DNA of 64,000 nt from Megachile rotundata (lineage: Eukaryota > Arthropoda > Insecta > Hymenoptera > Megachilidae). The position numbers were made by a program, and so were the translations under genes. Below the pieces are notes generated by a model. It was given only the letters and a program-made list of their open reading frames with translations. It was not told where the DNA came from and ran no database searches. Below are positions 41,500 to 55,737 of the stretch, one piece after another; the first letter of the stretch is position 1; each line of letters begins with the position of its first letter. The stretch covers positions 3,410,001-3,474,000 of the forward strand of contig NW_027473318.1 in assembly GCF_050947335.1 (NCBI RefSeq). Reading direction: 5' to 3'.

Positions 41500-43775
41500 A
41501 TTGCGATTGTATGATTGTGATTGTATGATTGTGATGTATGATTGTAATTGTATGATTGCGATGTATGACTGTAATTGTATGATTGTGATTGTATGATTGT
41601 GATTGTATGATTGTGATTGTATGATTGTGATAGTATGATTGTTATTTTATTATTGTGACTGTATGATTGTGATTGTATGATTGTGATTGTATGATTGCGA
41701 TTGTATGATTGTGATTGTATGATTGTGATGTATGTTTGTAATTGTATGATTATGATTGTATGATTGTGATTGTATGATTGTGATTTTACGATTGTGATTG
41801 TATGTTTATGATTGTATTTTTGTGATTTTATGATTGTGATTGTATGATTGTGATTGTATGATTGCGATTGTATGAATGCGACTGTATGATTGTGATTGCA
41901 TAATTGTGATTGTATGATTGTGATTGTATGATTGTGATTGTATGATTGTGATTGTATGATTGTGATTGTATGATTGTGATTGTATGAATGCGATTGTATG
42001 ATTGTGATTGCATAATTGTGATTGTATGATTGTGATTGTATGATTGTGATTGTATGATTGTGATTGTATGATTGTATTTGGGAGATTGTATTTGTGCGAT
42101 TGTGATTGTACGATTGTGATTGTACGATTGTGATTGTCTGATTGTGGTTGTGCGATTGTGATTGTACGATTGTGATTGTATGATTGTGATTGTATGATTG
42201 TGATTGTATGATTGTGATTGTATGATTGTGATTGTATGATTGTGATTGTATGAATGCGATTGTATGATTGTGATTGCATAATTGTGATTGTATGATTGTG
42301 ATTGTATGAATGCGATTGTATGATTGTGATTGCATAATTGTGATTGTATGATTGTGATTGTATGATTGCGATTGTATGTTTGCGATTGTATGATTGTGAT
42401 GTTATGATTGTGATTGTATGATTGTGATTGTATGATTGTGATTGTATGAGTGTGATTGTCTGATTGTGGTTGTGCGTTTGTGATTGTACGATTGTGAATG
42501 TACGATTGTGATTGTATGATTGTGGTTGTATGAATATGATTGTATGATTGTAATTGTATGATTATGATTGTATGATTGTGATTGGATGATTGAGATTGTA
42601 TGATTGTGATTGTATGCTTGCGATTGTATGATTGTGATTGTATGATTGTGATTGTATGATTGTGATTGTATGATTGTGATTGTATGATTGTGATTGTATG
42701 ATTGTGATTGTATGATTGTGATTGTATGATTGTGATTGTATGATTGTATTTGGGAGATTGTATTTGGGAGATTGTAATTGTATGATTGCGATTGTATGAT
42801 TGTGATTGTATGATTGCGATTGTATGATTGTGATTGTATGATTGTATTTGGGAGATTGTATTTGTGCGATTGTGATTGTACGATTGTGATTGTACGATTG
42901 TGATTGTATGATTATGATTGTATGATTGTGATTGCATGATTGTGATTGTATGATTGTGATTGTATGATTGTGATTGTATGATTGTATTTGGGAGATTGTA
43001 TTTGTGCGATTGTGATTGTACGATTGTGATTGTACGATTGTGATTGTCTGATTGTGGTTGTGCGATTGTGATTGTACGATTGTGATTGTACGATTGTGAT
43101 TGTACGATTGTGATTGTATGATTATGATTGTATGATTGTGATTGCATGATTGTGATTGTATGATTGTGATTGTATGATTGTAATTGTATGATTGTGATTG
43201 TATGATTGTGATTGTATGATTGCGATTGTATGATTGTGATTGTATGATTGTGATGTATGATTGTAATTGTATGATTATGATTCTATGATTGTGATTGTAT
43301 GATTGTCATGGTATGATTGTGATGGTATGATTGTGATTGTATGATTGCGATCGTATGATTGTGATTGTATGATTATGATTGTATGATTGTGATTGTATGA
43401 TTGTGATTTTACGATTGTGATTGTATGTTTATGATTGTATTTTTGTGATTTTATGATTGTGATTGTATGATTGTGATTGTATGATAGTGATTGTATGATT
43501 GCGATTGTATGAATGCGACTGTATGATTGTGATTGCATAATTGTGATTGTATGATTGTGATTGTATGATTGTGATTGTATGATTGTGATTGTATGATTGT
43601 GATTGTATGATTGTGATTGTATGATTGTGATTGTATGAATGCGATTGTATGATTGTGATTGCATAATTGTGATTGTATGATTGTGATTGTATGATTGCGA
43701 TTGTATGATTGTGATTGTATGATTGTGATGTATGATTGTAATTGTATGATTATGATTGTATGATTGTGATTGTAT
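41500..43775 (+). repeat. 2.3 kb tandem HOR, left copy
   Basis: Landmarks: 13-mer plus TGCGATGTATGACTG near 41,555, TTATTTTATTATTG near 41,641, TTTTACG, TTTTTGTGATTTTATG near 41,816, CpG-rich module near 42,080, GATGTTATG near 42,400, TTGGATGATTGAG near 42,582 and GATTATGATTCTATG near 43,272. The offset to the right copy is 2,277 bp at the left end, 2,291 bp in the middle, 2,347 bp near 43,145 and 2,459 bp at GATTCTATG. Confidence 0.82.
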
Positions 43776-46237
43776 GATTGCGATTGTATGATTGTGATTG
43801 TATGATTGTGATGTATGATTGTAATTGTATGATTGCGATGTATGACTGTAATTGTATGATTGTGATTGTATGATTGTGATTGTATGATTGTGATTGTATG
43901 ATTGTGATAGTATGATTGTTATTGTATTATTGTGACTGTATGATTGTGATTGTATGATTGTGATTGTATGATTGCGATTGTATGATTGTGATTGTATGAT
44001 TGTGATGTATGTTTGTAATTGTATGATTATGATTGTATGATTGTGATTGTATGATTGTGATTGTATGATTGTGATTTTACGATTGTGATTGTATGTTTAT
44101 GATTGTATTTTTGTGATTTTATGATTGTGATTGTATGATTGTGATTGTATGATTGCGATTGTATGAATGCGACTGTATGATTGTGATTGCATAATTGTGA
44201 TTGTATGATTGTGATTGTATGATTGTGATTGTATGATTGTGATTGTATGATTGTGATTGTATGATTGTGATTGTATGAATGCGATTGTATGATTGTGATT
44301 GCATAATTGTGATTGTATGATTGTGATTGTATGATTGTGATTGTATGATTGTGATTGTATGATTGTATTTGGGAGATTGTATTTGTGCGATTGTGATTGT
44401 ACGATTGTGATTGTACGATTGTGATTGTCTGATTGTGGTTGTGCGATTGTGATTGTACGATTGTGATTGTATGATTGTGATTGTATGATTGTGATTGTAT
44501 GATTGTGATTGTATGATTGTGATTGTATGATTGTGATTGTATGAATGCGATTGTATGATTGTGATTGCATAATTGTGATTGTATGATTGTGATTGTATGA
44601 ATGCGATTGTATGATTGTGATTGCATAATTGTGATTGTATGATTGTGATTGTATGATTGCGATTGTATGTTTGCGATTGTATGATTGTGATGTTATGATT
44701 GTGATTGTATGATTGTGATTGTATGATTGTGATTGTATGAGTGTGATTGTCTGATTGTGGTTGTGCGTTTGTGATTGTACGATTGTGAATGTACGATTGT
44801 GATTGTATGATTGTGGTTGTATGAATATGATTGTATGATTGTAATTGTATGATTATGATTGTATGATTGTGATTGGATGATTGAGATTGTATGATTGTGA
44901 TTGTATGCTTGCGATTGTATGATTGTGATTGTATGATTGTGATTGTATGATTGTGATTGTATGATTGTGATTGTATGATTGTGATTGTATGATTGTGATT
45001 GTATGATTGTGATTGTATGATTGTGATTGTATGATTGTATTTGGGAGATTGTATTTGGGAGATTGTAATTGTATGATTGCGATTGTATGATTGTGATTGT
45101 ATGATTGCGATTGTATGATTGTGATTGTATGATTGTATTTGGGAGATTGTATTTGTGCGATTGTGATTGTACGATTGTGATTGTACGATTGTGATTGTCT
45201 GATTGTGGTTGTGCGATTGTGATTGTACGATTGTGATTGTACGATTGTGATTGTATGATTATGATTGTATGATTGTGATTGCATGATTGTGATTGTATGA
45301 TTGTGATTGTATGATTGTGATTGTATGATTGTATTTGGGAGATTGTATTTGTGCGATTGTGATTGTACGATTGTGATTGTACGATTGTGATTGTCTGATT
45401 GTGGTTGTGCGATTGTGATTGTACGATTGTGATTGTACGATTGTGATTGTACGATTGTGATTGTATGATTATGATTGTATGATTGTGATTGCATGATTGT
45501 GATTGTATGATTGTGATTGTATGATTGTAATTGTATGATTGTGATTGTATGATTGTGATTGTATGATTGTGATTGTATGATTGTATTTGGGAGATTGTAT
45601 TTCGGAGATTGTATTTGGGAGATTGTATTTGGGAGATTGTAATTGTATGATTGCGATTGTATGATTGTGATTGTATGATTGCGATTGTATGATTGTGATT
45701 GTATGATTGTGATGTATGATTGTAATTGTATGATTATGATTCTATGATTGTGATTGTATGATTGTCATGGTATGATTGTGATGGTATGATTGTGATTGTA
45801 TGATTGCGATCGTATGATTGTGATTGTATGATTATGATTGTATGATTGTGATTGTATGATTGTGATTTTACGATTGTGATTGTATGTTTATGATTGTATT
45901 TTTGTGATTTTATGATTGTGATTGTATGATTGTGATTGTATGATAGTGATTGTATGATTGCGATTGTATGAATGCGACTGTATGATTGTGATTGCATAAT
46001 TGTGATTGTATGATTGTGATTGTATGATTGTGATTGTATGATTGTGATTGTATGATTGTGATTGTATGATTGTGATTGTATGATTGTGATTGTATGAATG
46101 CGATTGTATGATTGTGATTGCATAATTGTGATTGTATGATTGTGATTGTATGATTGCGATTGTATGATTGTGATTGTATGATTGTGATGTATGATTGTAA
46201 TTGTATGATTATGATTGTATGATTGTGATTGTATGAT
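43776..46237 (+). repeat. 2.46 kb tandem HOR, right copy
   Basis: This is a direct repeat of 41,500-43,775. It is longer by whole units, gained in steps of 14, 56 and 112 bp. The largest visible gain is a TTTGGGA/TTTCGGAG/TTTGGGA cluster near 45,590-45,635 that the left copy lacks. The copies part at about 46,241, where this one continues GTCATGG and the left one has TGCGATT at the junction. Confidence 0.82.
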
Positions 46238-48827
46238 TGTCATGGTATGATTGTGATGGTATGATTGTGATTGTATGATTGCGATCGTATGATTCTGATT
46301 GTATGATTATGGTTGTATGATTGTGATTGTATGATTGCGATTGTATGATTGTGATTGTATGTTTATGATTGTATTTTTGTGATTTTATGATTGTGATTGT
46401 ATGATTGTGATTGTATGATTGCGATTGTATGAATGCGATTGTATGATTGTGATTGCATAATTGTGATTGTATGATTGTGATTGTATGATTGTGATTGTAT
46501 GATTGTGATTGTATGATTGTAATTGTATGATTGCGATGTATGACTGTAATTGTATGATTGTGATTGTATGATTGTGATTGTATGATTGTGATTGTATGAT
46601 TGTGATAGTATGATTGTGATTGTATGATTGTGACTGTATGATTGTGATTGTATGATTGTATTTGGGAGATTGTATTTGGGAGATTGTAACTGTATGATTG
46701 CGATTGTATGATTGTGATTGTATGATTGCGATTGTATGATTGCGATTGTATGATTGTGATGTATGATTGTAATTGTATGATTATGCTTGTATGATTTTGA
46801 TTGTATGATTGTGATTGTATGATTGTATTTGGGAGATTGTATTTGGGAGATTGTATTTGGGAGATTGTATTTGGGAGATTGTAATTGTATGATTGCGATT
46901 GTGTGATTGTGATTGTATGATTGCGATTGTATGATTGTGATTGTATGATTGTGATGTATGATTGTAATTGTATGATTATGATTGTATGATTGTGATTTTA
47001 TGATTGTGATGGTATGATTGTGATGGTATGATTGTGATTGTATGATTGCGATCGTGTGATTGTGATTGTATGATTATGATTGTATGATTGTGATTGTATG
47101 ATTGCGATTGTACGATTGTGATTGTATGATTATGATTGTATTTTTGTGATTTTATGATTGTGATTGTATGATTGTGATTGTATAATTGTGATTGTATGAT
47201 TGCGATTGTATGAATGCGATTGTATGAATGTGATTGCATAATTGTGATTGTATGATTGTGATTGTATGATTGTGATTGTATGATTGTGATTGTATGATTG
47301 TGATTGTATGATTGTGATTGTATGATTGTAATTGTATGATTAGGATTGTATGATTGTGATTGTATGATTGAGATTCTATGATTGTGATTGTGTGATTGCG
47401 ATTGTATGATTGTGATTGTATGATTGTGATTGTATGATTGTGATTGTATGATTGTGATTGTATGATTGTGATTGTATGATTGTGATTGTATGATTGTGAT
47501 TGTATGATTGTGATTGTATGATTGTGATTGTATGATTGTGATTGTATGATTGTGATTGTATGATTGTGAAAGTATGATTGTGATTGTATGATTGTGATTG
47601 TATGATTGTGATTGTATGATTGTGATTGTATGATTGTGATTGTATGAGTGTGATTGACTGATTGTGGTTGTATGATTGTGATTGTGTGATTGTGATTGTG
47701 TGATTGTGATTGTATGATTGTGATTGTATGATTGCGATTGTATGAATGCGATTGTATGATTGTGATTGCATAATTGTGATTGTATGATTGTGATTGTATG
47801 ATTGTGATTGTATGATTGTTATTGTATGACTGTGATTGTATGATTGTGATAGTATGATTGTGAAAGTATGATTGTGATTGTATGATTGTGATTGTATGAT
47901 TGTGATGGCATGATTGTGATTGTATGATTGTGATTGTATGATTGTGATTGTATGATTGTATTTGGGAGATTGTATTTGTGCGATTGTGATTGTACGATTG
48001 TGATTGTACGATTGTGATTGTCTGATTGTGGTTGTGCGATTGTGATTGTACGATTGTGATTGTACGATTGTGATTGTACGATTGTGATTGTATGATTATG
48101 ATTGTATGATTGTGATTGCATGATTGTGATTGTATGATTGTGATTGTATGATTGTGATGTATGATTGTAATTGTATGATTGTGATAGTATGATTGTGATT
48201 GTATGATTGTGATTGTATGATTGTGATTGTATGATTGTGATTGTATGATTGTGATTGTATGATTGTGATTGTATGATTGTGATTGTATGATTGTGATAGT
48301 ATAATTGTGATTGTATGATTGTTTCTGTATGATTGTGATTGCATGATTGTATTTGGGAGATTGTATTTGGGAGATTGTATTTGGGAGATTGTAACTCTAT
48401 GATTGCGATTGTATGATTGTGATTGTATGTTTGCGATTGTATGATTGCGATTGTATGATTGTGATTGTATGATTGCGATTGTACGATTGTGATTGTACGA
48501 TTGTGATTGTACGATTGTGATTGTACGATTATGATTGTATGATTGTGATTGCATGATTGTGATTGCATGATTGTGATTGTATGATTGTGATTGCATGATT
48601 TTGAATGTATGATTGTGATTGTATGATTGTGATTGTATGATTGTGATTGTATGATTGTGATTGTATGATTGTGATTGTATGATTGTGATTGTATGATTGT
48701 GATTGTATGATTGTGATTGTATGATTGCGATTGTATGATTGTGATTGTATGATTGTGATGTATGATTGTAATTGTATGATTATGATTGTATGATTGTGAC
48801 TGTATGATTGTGATTGTATGATTGTAT

Positions 48828-50523
48828 TTGGGAGATTGTATTTGGGAGATTGTATTTGGGAGATTGTAATTGTATGATTGCGATTGTATGATTGTGATTG
48901 TATGATTGTGATGTATGATTGTAATTGTATGATTGCGATGTATGACTGTAATTGTATGATTGTGATTGTATGATTGTGATTGTATGATTGTGATTGTATG
49001 ATTGTGATTGTATGATTGTGATTGTATGATTGTGATAGTATGATTGTGATTGTATGATTGTTTCTGTATGATTGTGATTGCATGATTGTATTTGGGAGAT
49101 TGTATTTGGGAGATTGTAACTCTATGATTGCGATTGTATGATTGTGATTGTATGTTTGCGATTGTATGATTGCGATTGTATGATTGTGATTGTATGTTTG
49201 CGATTGTATGATTGTGATTGTATGATTGTGATGTATGATTGTAATTGTATGATTATGATTGTATGATTGTGATTGTATGATTGTGATGGTATGATTGTGA
49301 TGGTATGATTGTGATTGTATGATTGCGATCGTATGATTGTGATTGTAGGATTATGATTGTATGATTGTGATTGTATGATTGCGATTGTATGATTGTGATT
49401 GTATGATTATGAATGTATTTTTGTGATTTTATGATTGTGATTGTATGATTGTGATTGTATGATTGTGATTGCATGATTGCGATTGTATGAATGCGATTGT
49501 ATGAATGTGATTGCATAATTGTGATTGTATGGTTGTGATTGTATGATTGTGATTGTATGATTGTGATTGTATGATTGTGATTGTATGATTGTGATTGTAT
49601 GATTGTGATTGTATGATTGTGATTGTATGATTGTGAAAGTATGATTGTGATTGTATGATTGTGATTGTATGATTGTGATTGTATGATTGTGATTGTATGA
49701 TTGTGATTGTATGATTGTGATTGTATGAGTGTGATTGACTGATTGTGGTTGTGCGATTGTGATTGTACGATTGTGATTGTACGATTGTGATTGTATGATT
49801 GTGATTGTATGATTATGATTGTATGATTGTGATTGCATGATTGTGATTGTATGATTGTGATTGCATGATTTTGAATGTATGATTCTGATTGTATGACTGT
49901 GATTGTATGATTGTGATTGTATGATTGTGAGTGTATGATTGTGATTATATGATTGTGATTGTATGATTGTGATAGTATGATTGTGATTGTATGATTGTGA
50001 TTGCATGATTGTGATTATATGATTGTAATTGTATGATGGTGATGGTATGATTATGATTTTATGATTGTGATTGCATGATTGTGATTGTATGGTTGTGATT
50101 GTATGATTGTGATTGTATGATTGTGATAGTATGATTGCGATTGTATGATTGTGATTGTATGATTGTGATTGTATGATTGTGATTGTATGATTGTATTTGG
50201 GAGATTGTATTTGGGAGATTGTATTTGGGAGGTTGTAATTGTATGATTGCGATTGTATGATTGTGATTGCATGATTTTGAATGTATGATTGTGATTGTAT
50301 GATTGTGATTGTATGATTGTAATTGTATGATTCTGATTGTATGGTTGTGATTGTATGATTGTGATTGTATGATTGTGATTGTATGATTATGATTGTATTT
50401 TTGTGATTTTATGATTGTGATTGTATGATTGTGATTGTATGATTGTGATTGTATGATTGCGATTGTATGAATGCGATTGTATGAATGTGATTGCATAATT
50501 GTGATTGTATGATTGTGATTGTA
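48828..50523 (+). repeat. K-type higher-order block, copy 3 (inside S1b)
   Basis: This is the S1b counterpart of 23,341-25,050 at a constant 25,473-bp offset over most of its length (GATAGTATG before GTTTCTG at 23,563 and 49,036). The variant order is the same, including TGTATGGTTGTG after GCATAATTG near 49,530 and GATTATGATTTTATG near 50,050. Confidence 0.8.
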
Positions 50524-50677
50524 TGATTGTGATTGTATGATTGTGATTGTATGATTGTAATTGTATGATTATGATTGTATGATTGTGATTGTATGATTGA
50601 GATTGTATGATTGTGATTGTATGCTTGCGATTGTATGATTGTGATTGTATGATTGTGATTGTATGATTGTGATTGTA

Positions 50678-50971
50678 TGATTGTGATTGTATGATTGTGA
50701 TTGTATGATTGTGATTGTATGATTCTATTTGGGAGATTGTATTTGGGAGATTGTATTTGGGAGATTGTAATTGTATGATTGCGATTGTATGATTGTGATT
50801 GTGTGATTGCGATTGTATGATTGTGATTGTATGATTGTATTTGGGAGATTGTATTTGTGCGATTGTGATTGTACGATTGTGATTGTACGATTGTGATTTT
50901 CTGATTGTGGTTGTGCGATTGTGATTGTACGATTGTGATTGTACGATTGTGATTGTACGATTGTGATTGTA
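50678..50971 (+). repeat. 294-bp segment in S1b missing from S1a
   Basis: Between the GCTTGCG landmark (25,151 and 50,624) and the next GATTATG (25,206 and 50,972), copy b has 294 bp (21 units) more than copy a. It contains GATTCTATTTGGG, two more TTTGGGA units, GATTGTGTG and a CpG-rich module with a TTTTCTGATTGTGG variant. A similar stretch lies at 26,380-26,620 in copy a. It is either lost from copy a or inserted in copy b; ends fall in canonical units and are not exact. Confidence 0.7.
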
Positions 50972-53675
50972 TGATTATGATTGTATGATTGTGATTGCAT
51001 GATTGTGATTGTATGATTGTGATTGTATGATTGTGAGTGTATGATTGTGATTGTATGATTGTATTTGGGAGATTGTATTTGTGCGATTGTGATTGTACGA
51101 TTGTGATTGTACGATTGTGATTGTCTGATTGTGGTTGTGCGATTGTGATTGTACGATTGTGATTGTACGATTGTGATTGTACGATTGTGATTGTATGATT
51201 ATGATTGTATGATTGTGATTGCATGATTGTGATTGTATGATTGTGATTGCATGATTTTGAATGCATGATTGTGATTGTATGATTGTGATTGTATGATTGT
51301 GATTGTATGATTGTGATTGTATGATTGTGATTGTATGATTGTGATTGTATGATTGTGATTGTATGATTGTGATAGTATGATTGTGATTGTATGATTGTGA
51401 TTGTATGATTGTGATTGTATGATTGTATTTGGGAGATTGTATTTCGGAGATTGTAATTGTATGATTGCGATTGTATGATTGTGATAGTATGATTGCGATT
51501 GTATGATTGTGATTGTATGATTGTGATTGTATGATTGTGATTGTATGATTGTATTTGGGAGATTGTATTTGGGAGATTGTATTTGGGAGGTTGTAATTGT
51601 ATGATTGCGATTGTATGATTGTGATTGCATGATTTTGAATGTATGATTGTGATTGTATGATTGTGATTGTATGATTGTAATTGTATGATTCTGATTGTAT
51701 GGTTGTGATTGTATGATTGTGATTGTATGATTGTGATTGTATGATTATGATTGTATTTTTGTGATTTTATGGTTGTGATTGTATGATTGTGATTGTATGA
51801 TTGTGATTGTATGATTGTGATTGTATGATTGCGATTGTATGAATGCGATTGTATGAATGTGATTGCATAATTGTGATTGTATGATTGTGATTGTATGATT
51901 GTGATTGTATGATTGTGATTGTATGATTGTAATTGTATGATTATGATTGTATGATTGTGATTGTATGATTGAGATTGTATGATTGTGATTGTATGCTTGC
52001 GATTGTATGATTGTGATTGTATGATTGTGATTGTATGATTGTGATTGTATGATTGTGATTGTATGATTGTGACTGTATGATTGTGATTGTATGATTGTGA
52101 TTGTATGATTGTATTTGGGAGATTGTATTTGGGAGATTGTATTTGGGAGATTGTAATTGTATGATTGCGATTGTATGATTGTGATTGTATGATTGCGATT
52201 GTATGATTGTGATTGTATGATTGTATTTGGGAGATTGTATTTGTGCGATTGTGATTGTACGATTGTGATTGTACGATTGTGATTTTCTGATTGTGGTTGT
52301 GCGATTGTGATTGTACGATTGTGATTGTACGATTGTGATTGTACGATTGTGATTGTATGATTATGATTGTATGATTGTGATTGCATCATTGTGATTGTAT
52401 GATTGTGATTGTATGATTGTGAGTGTATGATTGTGATTGTATGATTGTATTTGGGAGATTGTATTTGTGCGATTGTGATTGTACGATTGTGATTGTACGA
52501 TTGTGATTGTCTGATTGTGGTTGTGCGATTGTGATTGTACGATTGTGATTGTACGATTGTGATTGTACGATTGTGATTGTATGATTGTGATTGCATGATT
52601 GTGATTGTATGATTGTGATTGCATGATTTTGAATGCATGATTGTGATTGTATGATTGTGATTGTATGATTGTGATTGTATGATTGTGATTGTATGATTGT
52701 GATTGTATGATTGTGATTGTATGATTGTGATAGTATGATTGTGATTGTATGATTGTGATTGTATGATTGTGATTGTATGATTGTATTTGGGAGATTGTAT
52801 TTGGGAGATTGTGATTGTATGATTGTGATGTATGTTTGTAATTGTATGATTATGATTGTATGATTGTGATTGTATGATTGAGATTGTATGATTGTGATTG
52901 CATGACTGTGACTGTATGATTGTGATTGTATGATTGTGATTGTATGATTGAGGTTGTATGATTGTGATTGTATGATTGCGATTGTATGATTGTGATTGTA
53001 TGATTGCGATTGTATGATTGTGATTGTATGATTGTGATTGTATGATTGTGACTGTATGATTGTGATTGTATGATTGTGATTGTACGATTGTGATTGTATG
53101 ATTGTGATTGTATGATTGTGAAAGTATGATTGTGATTCTATGATTGTGATTGTATGATTGTGATTGTATGATTGTGATTGTCTGATTGTGGTTGTGCTAT
53201 TGTGATTGTACGATTGTGATTGTACGATTGTGATTGTATGATTGTGATTGTATGATTATGATTGTATGATTGTGATTGTATGATTGTGATTGTATGATTG
53301 TGATGTATGATTGTAATTGTGTGATTGCGATGTATGACTGTAATTGTATGATTGTGATTGTATGATTGTGATTGTATGATTGTGATTGTATGATTGTGAT
53401 AGTATCATTGTTATTGTATTATTGTGATTGTATGATTGTGATTGTATGATTGCGATTGTATGATTGTGATTGTATGATTGTGATGTATGTTTGTAATTGT
53501 ATGATTATGATTGTATGATTGTGATTGTATGATTGAGATTGTATGATTGTGATTGTATGATTGTGATTGCATGATTGTGACTGTATGATTGTGATTGTAT
53601 GATTGTGATTGTATGATTGAGATTGTATGATTGTGATTGTATGATTGCGATTGTATGATTGTGATTGTATGATTG

Positions 53676-53981
53676 CGATTGTATGATTGTGATTGTATGA
53701 TTGTGATTGTATGATTGTGATTGTATGATTGTGATTGTATGATTGTGATTGTATGATTGTGACTGTATGATTGTGATTGTATGATTGTGATTGTACGATT
53801 GTGATTGTATGATTGTATTTGGGAGATTGTATTTGGGAGATTGTAATTGTATGATTGCGATTGTATGACTGTGATTGTATGATTGCGATTGTATGATTGT
53901 GATTGTATGATTGTGATGTATGATTGTAATTGTATGATTGCGATGTATGACTGTAATTGTATGATTGTGATTGCATGATTT
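53676..53981 (+). repeat. 306-bp segment in S1a/S1b deleted from S1c
   Basis: Comparison of 53,411-54,334 with 61,168-61,785 shows one 306-bp shortening, joined in copy c near 61,430 where TGATTTTGAATG follows canonical units. The missing stretch contains one TTTGGGA pair and two 13-bp units (GTGATGTAT and TGCGATGTAT). 306 is 22 units minus 2, which agrees with those two 13-mers, so exchange was in register. Breakpoints are uncertain by a few units. Confidence 0.75.
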
Positions 53982-54299
53982 TGAATGTATGATTGTGATT
54001 GTATGATTGTGATTGTATGATTGTGATTGTATGATTCTGATTGTATGATTGTGATTGTATGATTGTGATTGTATGATTGTGATAGTATGATTGTGATTGT
54101 ATGATTGTGATTGTATGATTGTGATTGTATGATTGTGATTGTATGATTGTATTTGGGAGATTGTATTTGGGAGATTGTATTTGGGAGATTGTATTTGGGA
54201 GATTGTAATTGTATGATTGCGATTGTATGATTGTGATTGTATGATTGCGATTGTATGATTGTGATTGTATGATTGTGATGTATGATTGTAATTGTATGA

Positions 54300-55737
54300 T
54301 TATGATTGTATGATTGTGATTGTATGATTGTCATGGTATGATTGTGATGGTATGATTGTGATTGTATGATTGCGATCGTATGATTGTGATTGTATGATTA
54401 TGATTGTATGATTGTGATTGTATGATTGTGATTTTACGATTGTGATTGTATGTTTATGATTGTATTTTTGTGATTTTATGATTGTGATTGTATGATTGTG
54501 ATTGTATGATTGTGATTGTATGATTGCGATTGTATGAATGCGACTGTATGATTGTGATTGCATAATTGTGATTGTATGATTGTGATTGTAAGATTGTGAT
54601 TGTATGATTGTGATTGTATGATTGTGATTGTATGATTGTGATTGTATGATTGTGATTGTATGAATGCGATTGTATGATTGTGATTGCATAATTGTGATTG
54701 TATGATTGTGATTGTATGATTGCGATTGTATGATTGTGATTGTATGATTGTGATTGTATGACTGTGATTGTATGATTGTGATTGTATGATTGTGATCGTA
54801 TCATTGTTATTGTATTATTGTGACGGTATGATTGTGATTGTATGATTGTGATTGTATGATTGCGATTGTATGATTGTGATTGTATGATTGTGATGTATGT
54901 TTGTAATTGTATGATTATGATTGTATGATTGTGATTGTATGATTGAGATTGTATGATTGTGATTGTATGATTGTGATTGCATGATTGTGACTGTATGATT
55001 GTGATTGTATGATTGTGATTGTATGATTGAGATTGTATGATTGTGATTGTATGATTGCGATTGTATGATTGTGATTGTATGATTGCGATTGTATGATTGT
55101 GATTGTATGATTGTGATTGTATGATTGTGATTGTATGATTGTGATTGTATGATTGTGATTGTATGATTGTGACTGTATGATTGTGATTGTATGATTGTGA
55201 TTGTACGATTGTGATTGTATGACTGTATTTGGAAGATTGTATTTGGGAGATTGTATATGGGAGATTGTAATTGTATGATTGTGATTGTATAACTGTGATT
55301 GTATGATTGCGATTGTATGATTGTGATTGTATGATTGTGATGTATGATTGTAATTGTATGATTGCGATGTATGACTGTAATTGTATGATTGTGATTGCAT
55401 GATTTTGAATGTATGATTGTGATTGTATGATTGTGATTGTATGATTGTGATTGTATGATTCTGATTGTATGATTGTGATTGTATGATTGTGATTGTATGA
55501 TTGTGATTGTATGATTGTGATAGTATGATTGTGATTGTATGATTGTGATTGTATGATTGTGATTGTATGATTGTGATTGTATGATTGTATTTGGGAGATT
55601 GTATTTGGGAGATTGTATTTGGGAGATTGTATTTGGGAGATTGTAATTGTATGATTGCGATTGTATGATTGTGATTATATGATTGCGACTGTATGATTGT
55701 GATTGTATGATTGTGATGTATGATTGTAATTGTATGA
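54300..55737 (+). repeat. 1.44 kb HOR unit in S1b
   Basis: This is the single S1b counterpart of the 28,561/29,984 tandem units, with the same GTCATGG, GCGATCGT, GTAAGATTG, TTATTGTATTATTG and GACGGTATG landmarks, followed at 55,738 by the 489-bp short unit. A private TATATGGGAG change replaces TATTTGGGAG near 55,255. Confidence 0.85.

Noticed and set aside
40152..42335. 727-codon open frame on the minus strand, and many others of 60-620 codons
   Set aside because: The unit's reverse complement has no stop codons in any frame. Frames begin where a GCAT variant supplies ATG and end where a GATTATG variant (TTA on the plus strand) supplies TAA. All frames give the same 14-residue periodic peptide, overlap each other, and show no domain, start context or codon pattern.
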